From Acidimicrobiales bacterium (GTDB lineage: Bacteria > Actinomycetota > Acidimicrobiia > Acidimicrobiales > Acidimicrobilacustridaceae): 64,000 nucleotides of DNA. Positions 46,310 to 55,262 of this stretch are shown piece after piece. The DNA lies in contig JAGYKS010000039.1 in the NCBI GenBank assembly GCA_018401565.1, positions 1-64,000 on the forward strand, in the 5' to 3' direction. Numbering within the stretch: the stretch's first letter is position 1; each line of letters opens with the position of its first letter. The position numbers and the translations under genes are program-made. The notes beneath the pieces are model-generated. The model did no database searches and was not told where the DNA came from. It worked only from the letters and a program-made list of their open reading frames with translations.

Positions 46310-46398
46310 GCACCGGCAGATTGGGGTTCCGGCAGATTGAGAACCGGCAGATTGAGAACCGGCGGATTGGGTTCCGGCAGATTGGGAACCGGCGTCAG
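46310..46398. repeat. Tandem 17-bp repeat between whiB and tatA
   Basis: Five imperfect copies of a unit ACCGGCAGATTGAGA/TTCCGGCAGATTGGG, reaching the stop of tatA. Confidence 0.85.
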
Positions 46399-46580
46399 GA
46401 AGAACTCTTGGAGTCGCCGGACTCCACCTCTGCCTCGCCATCAATGCCCTTTTTGAATTCCTTTTGGGCCTGGCCAAGAGACCGGGCCAGCTTCGGCAGC
46501 TGGGTGCCGCCGAACAACAGGAGGGCGATGACAAGAACGATGAGGAGTTCCGGGCCGCCGAGTGCGATAGCAGGGGTCAT
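46395..46580 (-). CDS. tatA: Twin-arginine translocase subunit TatA/TatE
   Basis: 61 residues from ATG 46580: short periplasmic start, one membrane helix GGPELLIVLVIALLLFGGTQ, the hinge LPKLARSLGQAQKEFKKGID and an acidic Ser-rich tail. This is the complete TatA architecture. TatA forms the pore that carries folded, cofactor-containing proteins across the membrane. It is solitary: no tatB or tatC is adjacent, which is common. It diverges from the formiminotransferase gene. Confidence 0.9.
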   Translation of the reverse strand: MTPAIALGGPELLIVLVIALLLFGGTQLPKLARSLGQAQKEFKKGIDGEAEVESGDSKSSS

Positions 46581-46631
46581 GAAAAACAGTGTAGTGGCAC
46601 CGATGGGTTCTGCACATGGCGGCGTCAGCAA

Positions 46632-47435
46632 GTGATCGAGTGCGTGGTGAACGTGAGCGAGGGCCGGGACCACGACGTGCTCGCCAAACTGGCCGATGCG
46701 TGCGGCACCGCACTGCTCGACATACACACCGACAGCGACCACAACCGTTCGGTGTTCACCCTTGTCGGAACCGACGCCCCGCGTCGTCTGGCCCAGGCTG
46801 CCGTTGAGTCCATCGACCTCACCGCCCATGAGGGCGTCCACCCCCGGCTCGGGGCCGTGGACGTGGTGCCGTTCGTCGCCATTGACGAACCCAGGTCCGG
46901 CGCACGCGCCGCACGTGACGATTTCGCCCGGTGGGCCGGCGATGAACTTGCACTGCCCTGCTTTACCTACGACGAGCAACGTCCGCTTCCCGAGGTGCGC
47001 CGGCGCGCCTTTGTGGACCTGATGCCCGACCACGGCCCAGAACTCCCCCACCCCACTGCCGGGGCGTGCGCGGTTGGGGTGCGCGATCTGCTGGTGGCCT
47101 ACAACGTGTGGCTTCCCGGCGACCAGATCGAAGTGGCACGCCGCATCGCACGATCGATGCGCAGCGAACACGTGCGTGCGCTGGGTCTGACCGTCGGCGA
47201 CCGGGTCCAGGTGTCGATGAATCTCATCGCCCCCGACGTGGTCGGCCCGGCAGCGGCCTTCGACAAGGTCTCCGCCATGGCCGCTCAGGCCGGAGCCACC
47301 ACCGACGGCGCTGAGCTGGTCGGTTTGCTGCCGGCATCAGTGCTCGACCGGATCGATCCCCATCGCTGGGCTGAACTGGGTCTGGGGGCCGACAAGACGA
47401 TCGAATTCCGGATCAACCAGGCCGCCAGAGGCTGA
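46632..47435 (+). CDS. Formiminotransferase-domain protein (FTCD N-terminal type)
   Basis: 267 residues from GTG 46632 (VIECVVNVSEGRDHDVLAKL). LLDIHTDSDHNRSVFTLVGT, DLTAHEGVHPRLGAVDVVPF, LPCFTYDEQRPLPEVRR and MNLIAPDVVGPAAAFDKVSA match the N-terminal and middle subdomains of glutamate formiminotransferase, including the catalytic histidine in DSDHNRSV. The cyclodeaminase half is absent, as usual in actinobacteria. The expected reaction moves the formimino group of formiminoglutamate to tetrahydrofolate, but no other histidine-degradation gene is near. Confidence 0.85.
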   Translation: MIECVVNVSEGRDHDVLAKLADACGTALLDIHTDSDHNRSVFTLVGTDAPRRLAQAAVESIDLTAHEGVHPRLGAVDVVPFVAIDEPRSGARAARDDFARWAGDELALPCFTYDEQRPLPEVRRRAFVDLMPDHGPELPHPTAGACAVGVRDLLVAYNVWLPGDQIEVARRIARSMRSEHVRALGLTVGDRVQVSMNLIAPDVVGPAAAFDKVSAMAAQAGATTDGAELVGLLPASVLDRIDPHRWAELGLGADKTIEFRINQAARG

Positions 47436-47574
47436 TTCGCCCCCAACGGCGAGCGGCCGAACCGAGCGGCGTGCAGGCATGACCTCAGCGCATCACGCAG
47501 GCAACGCAGGCAGGCAGGCAGCACGTTGCAGCACCTGCCTGCACTCGTTGTTGCACCCGTTGGTGCCTGAGGGC

Positions 47575-47850
47575 TCAGGCCGTGGCCTCTGCGGCACGAG
47601 CCAGGGCACGCTGACGGCGGATACGCCGTCGTTCACGCTCGCTCATGCCACCCCAGATACCAAACTTCTCGCCGTTGGCCAGGGCGTACTCAAGGCAGTC
47701 GCTGCGTACGACGCAACCCCGGCACACCTCCTTGGCCTCACGGGTAGACGCCCCCCGCTCGGGAAAGAACAGATCGGGGTCAACTCCAAGGCAGTTGGCC
47801 AAGTCCTGCCACGAACTCTCTACGGCAACCTCTATGGATGCGGTTCGCAT
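47575..47850 (-). CDS. whiB2: WhiB2/WhmD-type regulator
   Basis: 91 residues from ATG 47850. ESSWQDLANCLGVDPDLFFP, VCRGCVVRSDCLEYALANGE and KFGIWGGMSERERRRIRRQR carry the four cysteines, the G-I-W-G-G turn and the basic tail; the DPDLFFPERG segment and the ELG-like spacing point to the WhiB2/WhmD branch, which controls septation in mycobacteria and sporulation in Streptomyces. The 300 bp upstream are AT-richer than the surroundings and contain a TTGACA at about 48016 and a GTAATTAC palindrome, so a regulated promoter is likely. Confidence 0.92.
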   Translation of the reverse strand: MRTASIEVAVESSWQDLANCLGVDPDLFFPERGASTREAKEVCRGCVVRSDCLEYALANGEKFGIWGGMSERERRRIRRQRALARAAEATA

Positions 47851-48154
47851 GCCAGCTTCCTCCTGTGTGACCGCTGCCCCGCCCGCCTAAATGTCGCCTG
47901 TCGCCGGGCCGGGAAAGTGGTGACTTCCCCAACGTCGGGACCGGAGACTCCCTGCCGGGGCCGGTGCCACACTCGTCGGTGTAATTACAACACTGTGATC
48001 ATGACCCCAATTACCCTGTCAATGCAAGGGAAGATCAACAAATACGCCGTTATCTGCGCGGTGAGCCCGGGCGATGTCCACCGGCGAACACTGCTGGAGA
48101 TCCGCCCGCACGTGCAGTGAGCAGTCCGCCACCGACCCCGATAGCGTCCCGTCG
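47851..48154. promoter_or_regulatory. Intergenic promoter region between whiB2 and the ABC exporter
   Basis: No gene. An AT-rich core (47980-48060) holds TTGACA read toward whiB2, GTAATTAC (about 47982-47989) and TGATCATGA; no -10 can be assigned with confidence. It is the longest AT-rich stretch of the right-hand part. Confidence 0.4.
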
Positions 48155-49202
48155 GTGAACATCGCTGTCGAGGCAATCGGCCTCACCAAAAGCTTCGGCG
48201 AGACCCGTGCCTTGCGCGGCGTTGACCTGCAGGTCCCTCGCGCCACCGTGCTCGGCCTGCTCGGCCCCAATGGGGCGGGCAAGACCACCACGGTGCGCAT
48301 CCTGACCACGCTGCTGCGACCTGACCAGGGCCAGGCATTCATTGACGGCATCGACGTCGTCGCCGATCCCCGCTCGGTACGCACCCGCATTGGCGTCACC
48401 GGTCAGTACGCCGCTGTCGACGAACGACTCACCGGCTCTGAGAACCTGCAGCATGTTGGCCGGCTGTTTCGGCTGGGCAACGACGAGTCGAAGCGGCGCA
48501 GTGTCGAACTTCTCGAGCAGTTCGACCTGACCGATGCCGCCGACAGGGTGGTCAAGGGGTACTCCGGAGGCATGCGCCGACGCCTCGACATCGCCATGAG
48601 TCTCATCTCCCGTCCGTCGGTGCTGTTTTTGGATGAGCCCACCACGGGGCTCGATCCCCGCAGCCGTCTGGGCATGTGGGACCTCATCGAATCCCTGGTG
48701 CGCGAAGGCACCACCACAGTGCTCACCACGCAATACCTCGACGAGGCCGAGCGTCTCGCCGACCAGATCATGGTCATCGACCATGGCGGCGTGATCGCCA
48801 GCGGCACTGCGGCCGAGCTCAAGAGCCAGCTCGGCGGTGCCCGTCTCACCGTCACCGGGTCGGGTCGCCGACGCACTGGACGAGATCGCCGAGGCTCTTC
48901 CCCTGTTGGACATGTCTGTTGGGGTCGTGCACCGTGATCCCGCCACAACGTCGGTGTCGATCAGTGTGTCGTCGCCCGATGGCGCCGTGCCGGCAACCGT
49001 GCGCCTCATGGATGCACGGGGAATCGACGTGCGTGACGTGGTGGTGGCCCGGCCCAGCCTCGACGACGTGTTCCTCGACCTCACCGGCCGTCCCGCCGAC
49101 GACCCCGGCCCGCGAGGCGATGAAGCTGACGATGGCTTCCTTGCGCCGTCGGGAGACCCGGGCCGGGAACCGTCAGGACAAGCCAACGGGGGTCGGCCAT
49201 GA
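48155..49202 (+). CDS. ABC transporter ATPase (DrrA-like), one frame break
   Basis: Start taken as GTG 48155 because [20 protein letters not shown] is the family start. Walker [22 protein letters not shown]-loop [19 protein letters not shown], signature [20 protein letters not shown], Walker [13 protein letters not shown] and the [20 protein letters not shown] switch are all present. The frame changes near 48868 before the DrrA-type C-terminal extension ([39 protein letters not shown]). Joined length about 349. It overlaps the permease by four bases. Members export drugs, lipids or glycolipids; substrate unknown. Confidence 0.9.
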
Positions 49203-50133
49203 CCGACGTCCGCCGCACAAACGGCAACTCCACCGAGACCAACAGCGCCGCGACCAACAGCGCTGCCGGACCGACACGCCGCCGAACCAACAGCGCCGAC
49301 GAGACCAACACGCCGACGAGACCAACAGCGCCGCCGGGACCACCAGGGCCCCCCTGCCGTCGGGACCGATCTGGATTTGGCGCGACAGCTGGACCGAGGC
49401 CATGCGGCACCTGCGCGCCGTTCCCCGCAATCCCGAGCTGCTCATCTTCTCCACCATCCAGCCGGTGATGTTCATCCTGCTGTTCGTGTTCGTGTTCGGT
49501 GGCTCGATCGAGGTGCCGGGCTACTCCAGCTACGAGCAGTACCTCATTCCCGGGATCATCGCCCAGACGGTGCTGTTTGGGACCGCCTTCACCGGCGTGG
49601 GGCTGGCCGACGACCTGAGCAAGGGCATGATCGACCGGCTGCGGTCACTGCCGATGTACCAACCAGCGGTGATCATCGGTCGCACCGTGTCGGACCTGGC
49701 CCGCAACGTCGCCGCCTTCGTGGTGATGATGGTGGTGGCCTACCTCGTCGGCTTCCGCATCGAGGGGTCGATGGCCGGCGCCCTGGGTGCAACGGTGCTT
49801 CTGTTGGGGTTCGGCTACGCCTTCAGCTGGATCCAGGCCCTCATCGGGCTGTCGGTGAGTTCGGTGGAGGCGGCCAACTCGGCCGGATTCATCTGGATGT
49901 TCCCGCTCACGTTCGTGTCCTCGGCGTTCGTGTCCACCGACACCATGCCGTCGTGGCTGGCCGCCATCGCCAACGCCAATCCGTTCACCAAGCTCACCAA
50001 CGCCGCCAGGGCCCTCTACAACGGACAGGACCCCGGGAGCGACCTGTGGCAGGCCATCGCCTGGGCTGTGGGCATCACCGTGGTGTTTGCCGTGCTGGCG
50101 TCACGGAAGTTCGCCCGGTCCACCGCCCGCTGA
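49199..50133 (+). CDS. ABC-2 type permease (DrrB-like), one frame break in N-terminus
   Basis: ATG 49199 opens a Thr/Asn/Ser-rich cytoplasmic stretch coded by an ACCAACAGCGCCG minisatellite; the frame changes near 49330. The rest is one intact frame with six membrane segments: LLIFSTIQPVMFILLFVFVF, YLIPGIIAQTVLFGTAFTGV, RNVAAFVVMMVVAYLVGFRI, GALGATVLLLGFGYAFSWIQ, AGFIWMFPLTFVSSAFVSTD and WAVGITVVFAVLASRKFARS. The EAMRHLRAVPRNPELLIFST amphipathic start and the FVSTDTMPSWL loop are typical of DrrB. It forms the transmembrane half of the exporter with the preceding ATPase. Frame drift in the minisatellite may be genuine repeat-number variation. Confidence 0.88.
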
Positions 50134-50149
50134 CCCCCCGGAGCTACCC

Positions 50150-50917
50150 GTGCTGTTCGAAACCCAGCGTCACCGTCATCGCCGCGAGGTCCATGAGGCG
50201 GGATTCACCGACGCCTGGCGCACCCTGCTCGCCACCACCATGGCGCACTGGGAACTGCTCGACGACGACGAACGCCATCGTCTCGGCGAGCGGGCGGTGG
50301 ACTTTCTCGCCTCCAAACGCTGGGAGGCGGCCAACGGGTTCGACATGTCCGACGAGGTCACCATGCTCATCTCCGCCGAGGCCTCGCTCATCACCCTGGA
50401 GTTGGCCGACGACGCCTATCGGGGAGTCGACACGATCATCGTGCATCCCACCACCATGGTCATGCGCGGCCAGCACTCGCAGGTGCAGGGAGTCGTGAGT
50501 GACGATCCGATGCCCATCATCGGGCAGGCCAACCACAACGGACCGGTCATGGTGGCGTGGGACGCCGCCCGGTTCCAGGCCCGTCACCCCGAGGAGGGCA
50601 ACAACGTGGTGTTCCACGAATTTGCCCACAAGCTGGACATGCTGACCGGTACCGCCAACGGCACGCCGCCGATGGAGTCACTGGAGTTCGAAACGGCGTG
50701 GGTGTCGGCCTGCACGGCGGCCTACGAGCGGGTGGTGGACGGTCGCAGCAAGGTGTTGCGAAGCTACGCCGGAGTGAACACCGCCGAGTTCTTCGCCGTG
50801 GCCACCGAGGTGTTCTTCGACACCCCCGGTCCGCTGGTCAAGCACGAGCCCGATCTCTACGCCGTGCTGGCCGACTGGTACCGCCAGGACCCCGCCAGGC
50901 GTCAGGCCCGCAACTGA
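50150..50917 (+). CDS. mtfA: M90-family zinc peptidase (MtfA-like)
   Basis: 255 residues from GTG 50150. The zinc motif FHEFAHKLDMLTGTANGTPP (HEFAH = HExxH) is at about residue 158, and the third ligand glutamate is in VNTAEFFAVATEVFFDTPGP. The N-terminal MtfA signature AHWELLDDDERHRLGERAVD and SAEASLITLELADDAYRGVD are present. MtfA in E. coli is a peptidase that inactivates the regulator Mlc; here no Mlc is expected, so the role is open. Cytoplasmic. The gene follows the permease by 16 bp and may be on the same transcript. Confidence 0.88.
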   Translation: MLFETQRHRHRREVHEAGFTDAWRTLLATTMAHWELLDDDERHRLGERAVDFLASKRWEAANGFDMSDEVTMLISAEASLITLELADDAYRGVDTIIVHPTTMVMRGQHSQVQGVVSDDPMPIIGQANHNGPVMVAWDAARFQARHPEEGNNVVFHEFAHKLDMLTGTANGTPPMESLEFETAWVSACTAAYERVVDGRSKVLRSYAGVNTAEFFAVATEVFFDTPGPLVKHEPDLYAVLADWYRQDPARRQARN

Positions 50918-50935
50918 GTCACCGCCTGGCGGCAG

Positions 50936-52955
50936 TCAGCCCGCCCGACGGCCGCGGAGCATGCTGCGCCGCTGCTCGAGGAAGTCCACCAGCACGTAGT
51001 CGCCGAGGGTGTCGGGAGTGGTGAAAAAGGCCCGACCGCGGTTCAGTTCGGTGAGCCGCTCCACAGAACGTTTTGAGGTGCGGTGTGGGGTCGAGCATGA
51101 ACGTGTTGATGCGGATGCCGTCGGCGGTGCAGCGGACCACCTCGCGCAGCGTGGCGTCCACGGTTTCGCGCACCGGCGGGTAGCTGAAGAACGGCTCGCC
51201 GTTGGCCTGGATGTGGGCGGTGGGCTCGCCGTCGGTGATCATGATGATCTGCTTGGTGCCGTGCTGACGTGACAGCAGCCTTCGACTGATGGCGAAGCCG
51301 TGCTGCATGTTGGTGCCGTAGACGAAATCCCACGACACCTCGGGCAGGTCCTGGGCCTTGATCTCGCGGGCCGTCTCGCTGAACCCCACCAGCCCCAGCC
51401 AGTCACGGGGGAACTGCGTGGAAATGAGCGAATGCAGCGCCATGGCCACCTTCTTGGCCGGCAGGAAGTTGTCACGCATCGGCATCGACAGCGACAGGTC
51501 CAGCATCAGCACGGTGGCAGACCGCACCACGTGCTCGGTGCGTTCGACTTCGAAGTCCTCGGGGGTGAGCTGCACCGGGGTGCCCCCACCGGTTCGCCGC
51601 ACGGCGTTGCGCACGGTGCGCTCGATGTGCAGGTTGAACGGGTCACCGAACTCGTAGGGCTTGGTGTCCATCTCACGCTCGTGGCCGGTGCCCAGACGGT
51701 GCACCTGGTGACCGCCCAGCGCCGACCCGTCGAGCTTGCGGAACAGGTCACGCAGCGCGTTCTGGCCGATGCGGCGCATGCCCGACGCCGTGAGCTGGGG
51801 GCGGCCGTCACGCTGTTCGATGAGACCGGCCTCGGCCAGCTTGCGGTTCAGTTCGGCCAACTTCTCCAGGCTCTCGGCAGCGTCGGGGCCGAGCAGCTCA
51901 CGGGCACGATCGAGGTCCACCTCGGCGAGGGCGCCGGGGTTGGCCGCACCCTGCAACAGCTGTTCGAGCTGGTCGAGGTCGCCGAGTTCGGCCAGCATCT
52001 CGGCCGCCTGGGCGAACCCCAGCGGGTCCTGGCCCCCGAAGTTCTGCGACGAATCCCAGCCCATCTGGGGGAACTCGTTGCGCAACGCCGACCCGAGCTG
52101 CTCGACCTGCCAGCGCAGGTCCATGTCTTCCATCAGCTGGTCGGACAACTGCTGCAGCTGCGCCCGCTGCTCGGGGGTCATGGAGTTGAGCATCGACTGC
52201 ATGGCAGCCATGCGTCGGGCCATCACCTCCAGCAGCTCGTCCAGGGTCTGGGGGTTTTCGGGGAAGAAGTCGCCGTAGCGCTCCATGAACCCATCGAAAT
52301 CCGGAGTTTCGCCAGCGGCCCGCTGTTCGAGCATGCGGTTCAGCTCGCTCATCATGTCCTTCATGCGGGCCAGTTCTTCGGGCCCGATGTTTTCCATGGC
52401 GCCGGCCATCTGACTGACCTGCTGGTTGAGCAGTTCGGTGCGCAGTTCCTCGAGCAATTCCTCGAAGTTCTCGCGGGCCTCGGTGGAGGTGAACTCGTAG
52501 TTCTGCAGCGACCGCACCATCCCGGCCAGGTCCGGGGGCAGCAAGTCCAGTTCCATGCGGCGCTCGGTGGTGGCCTCGCTGGTGACCTCGGCGCGGCGCT
52601 GGTCGCCCGACCGCTGGGCATCACCTTCGAGCTCGTCGAGCGCCGACCGCTCGGTGTCGACCACGTTGCGCAGGCGTTGGGCGATGTCGTCGTACACGCC
52701 GCCGAGGTCGTGGTTGTCGAGACGTTCGCGACGCTGTTCACGGAGGCGTTCGAGGATCTCACGCAGGCCCTGGATGCGCTCGCCGTTGGCGTCGTCGAAC
52801 CCGGTTTGCATCATGCGACGCAAGGCCGACGCCAGATCCCCGTGATAGAGCAGATCGTCGGTGATCTCGGCCATGATGTCGCTGGCGTCAAGGGAAAACC
52901 CGGTCTGGGTGCCATCCCAGCGCGAGTAGGTGTGTCGAGACGGTTGACGGGGCAC
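50936..52955 (-). CDS. VWA-domain protein, partner of the AAA+ ATPase at 55263; one frame break
   Basis: Joined length about 672 residues. The N-terminal part is helical and charged (DDIAQRLRNVVDTERSALDE, VEQLGSALRNEFPQMGWDSS), with a stretch of Met/Gln-rich coiled coil (MARRMAAMQSMLNSMTPEQR). The C-terminal VWA domain has the MIDAS motif TVLMLDLSLSMPMRDNFLPA, a second part IIMITDGEPTAHIQ, and HVV-type strands. After the frame change near 51065 it ends RAFFTTPDTLGDYVLVDFLE. Such proteins are encoded together with Mg-chelatase-I-like AAA+ ATPases (as in Rv0958/Rv0959), forming MoxR/VWA-type chaperone pairs. Here the pair is split by GH1 and rpiA. Confidence 0.85.
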
Positions 52956-53081
52956 GGAGCCGAGGGTACCGGTCGGCCACCCGGCGTGCGCAGCTCGCCC
53001 CGTGGACGAACCCCGAGACGTAAGAAAATTGCGAAATTCCAGGTTGACGAAGCCTGACCCTGCGGTGGCTGTGACATCATC

Positions 53082-54388
53082 ATGCTGATGCCCTCCACCG
53101 ACAGCGACGCTGCGGTTCCACGCAATGACCCTTTTGGTCCTGACTTCTGGTGGGGTACCAGCGCATGCTCCACCCAGACTGAGGGAGCCGCACCGACCAG
53201 CGACATGGGCCGGTGGGAGGCTGAGGGTCGGGTCCCCCGTCGGGCGACGGCAACGGCTTTGCCCGACGCTACGCCGAGGACTTTGCCCTGTTCGCCGGCC
53301 TGGGACTGACCCACCACCGGCTCACACTGGACTGGGCCCGGTTGGAACCGCTCGACGGCTACCACGACCCCGAAACCGTGGAGCACTACCAGCAGATGCT
53401 GGCCGCCGCCGCCGACGCCGGTGTTCAGGTGTGGGTCGGGCTGCACCAGCGAACGTCACCAGGTTGGTTCGCCGATGACCTCGGCGGATTCGCCAACGAT
53501 CGGGCACGCACCTACCACTGGCCCCGCCACGTGGACTGGATGGCCGAGACGTTCGGGGATCAGGTGTTCGGCTGGACCGGCATCCACCAGCCCGTGAACC
53601 TGGCCAATGCCGGCTGGATGTCAGGTGACATGCCCCCGGGCGAGGCAAGTGTTGCCGGCTTCACCAAGGCACTGGAATCGCTGCTGCTGGCCAACCACGA
53701 CGCATGGAGGCTGCTCAGCGGAGGAGATCGCCCGGTGGCCACGGTGATGAACCTGTCACCGTTGTTTCCCATCGCACCCGAAGGCCGAGCCGGCGCCGCC
53801 GATGCCGCTGACGCCGCCAGGGCCATGGCAGCCGGCTACGACCAGGCGATGTGGGGGTCGTGGATACGGGCGCTCACCGACGGCGTGATCGACGTGCCGG
53901 GTCGACCGGTGGTGGAAATCCCTGACATGGCGGGCTCGTTCGACATCATCGGATTCAGCTATTTCTCCGCCATCAGCGTGTTCGCCGACGGCACCACCGA
54001 CACCTACCCGCCTGACATGCCCACCGACGACTTCGGTCGGTCCATGTGGCCCGAGGGCATGGGGATCACGCTGCGTCGACTGGCCGACGAACTCCCCGGC
54101 CGACCGCTCATGGTGACCGAGTGCGGAGTGGGTTCAGACAACGACGACCTGCGCTGTGAGGTGATGGAAGGCAACCTCACCCAGATCGCCGACGCCGTGG
54201 CTGACGGCATCGACGTGCGCGGGGTGTTCCACCACACCGGCGTGGACTCGTGGGAATGGGACCGGGGGTTTGACGTGCACTTCGGTCTGGCCGACGCCAA
54301 ACGCAACCTGCGACCCAGCGCCGAGGTGGCCCGCAGGTGGGCCACCGGATCATCGCCAGCAAGCCACAGTGGGACACCTGACACCTGA
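53082..54388 (+). CDS. GH1-family glycosidase-like protein with altered acid/base residue; one frame break
   Basis: ATG 53082 opens FGPDFWWGTSACSTQTEGAA, the GH1 start (W-G-x-A/S-T-x-x-x-Q-x-E-G). The frame changes near 53240 in a CCCCC run and continues FALFAGLGLTHHRLTLDWAR. The usual acid/base motif TxNEP reads WTGIHQPVNLANAGW: glutamate is replaced by glutamine and asparagine by histidine. The nucleophile motif is MVTECGVGSDND (T-E-N-G to T-E-C-G), glutamate kept. Joined length about 434 residues. An acid/base Gln is known in plant myrosinases, which need a good leaving group. Substrate unknown; a true beta-glucosidase reaction is doubtful. Confidence 0.8.
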
Positions 54389-54393
54389 CCGGG

Positions 54394-54490
54394 GCCAGCT
54401 CCGGCGGCCCGCAGCCCATGCCAGCTCCGGCGGCCCGCAATCCATGCCAGCACCGGCGGCCCGCAATCCATGCCGGCACCGGCGGCCCGC
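54394..54490. repeat. 26-bp minisatellite between GH1 and rpiA
   Basis: Nearly four units of CCAGCTCCGGCGGCCCGCAG plus CCCATG; variation is at three positions. It reaches the rpiA leader. Confidence 0.95.
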
Positions 54491-54514
54491 CGCGATGCTT
54501 GGGTGGTGGGTGAC

Positions 54515-55177
54515 ATGACTGCAGTCGAAGCCGCCAAACAGATCGCCGGGCGCAATGCCGCCGAGTACGTCGTCGACGGAATGCGCGTGGGCCTGGGGAC
54601 GGGCTCCACGGTGCATCACACCATCGTCGCCCTGGGGGAACGTCGCCCCGACATCGTGTGCACCGCCACCTCACTGCGCACCCACGAACTGGCCACCTCC
54701 CTGGGCCTCACCGTGGTGTCACCCGACGAGGTGGGTCACCTCGACATCGCCATCGATGGCGCCGATGAGGTGGACCCGGCGCTGAACCTCACCAAGGGCG
54801 GAGGCGCCGCCCACACCCGCGAGAAGATTGTGGCGGCCATGGCCGACCGGTTCATCGTGGTGGTCGATGCTTCCAAGCTGGTGGAACACCTGGGTCCGTT
54901 CGGGATCCCGCTGGAAGTCCTCGACTTCGCCCCGGCGGTGGTGGCTGCGTCGGTGCAGCGGCTCGGCGCCACGTCGGTGACCACCAGGCCCGACCGCAGC
55001 GACAACGGCAATCTGGTCATGGATGCCCAGTTCGGCGACATCGCCGATCCGGTGGATCTGGCGGCGAGGTTGTCGGCGGTGCCCGGTCTCGTGGAGCACG
55101 GCATCTTCACCGGCGACATGGTGGAGCGGGTGGTGGTGGCCCACAGCGACGGCACCGTCACCGAACGCACACACTGA
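54515..55177 (+). CDS. rpiA: Ribose-5-phosphate isomerase A
   Basis: 220 residues from ATG 54515 (in-frame starts exist 45 bp upstream, inside the repeat). VDGMRVGLGTGSTVHHTIVA is the phosphate loop, HLDIAIDGADEVDPALNLTK the catalytic acidic loop, and KGGGAAHTREKIVAAMADRF the following motif with the catalytic Glu/Lys; SKLVEHLGPFGIPLEVLDFA is also conserved. It interconverts ribose 5-phosphate and ribulose 5-phosphate in the pentose phosphate pathway. Complete length for RpiA. A tandem repeat of GAACGCGCAC units follows the stop. Confidence 0.95.
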   Translation: MTAVEAAKQIAGRNAAEYVVDGMRVGLGTGSTVHHTIVALGERRPDIVCTATSLRTHELATSLGLTVVSPDEVGHLDIAIDGADEVDPALNLTKGGGAAHTREKIVAAMADRFIVVVDASKLVEHLGPFGIPLEVLDFAPAVVAASVQRLGATSVTTRPDRSDNGNLVMDAQFGDIADPVDLAARLSAVPGLVEHGIFTGDMVERVVVAHSDGTVTERTH

Positions 55178-55243
55178 ACGCGCACGCATTGAACGCGCAC
55201 ACACTTAACGCGCACGCACTGGACGCGCACTGGACGCAGGCGC
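55156..55243. repeat. GAACGCGCAC-type tandem repeat after rpiA
   Basis: Five to six imperfect units of 14-16 bp (TGAACGCGCACGCAT and variants with TTAACGCG, TGGACGCG) in the rpiA/AAA+ convergent gap. Confidence 0.85.
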
Positions 55244-55262
55244 CAGCGCTTAGCGACTGCGG

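Noticed and set aside
51300-53057. A 585-codon plus-strand frame opposite the VWA gene
   Set aside because: Shadow of a real gene; repetitive LxxL composition comes from the coiled-coil codons on the other strand.
54394-55243. CRISPR array
   Set aside because: Units are directly adjacent without spacers, vary in sequence and there are no cas genes.
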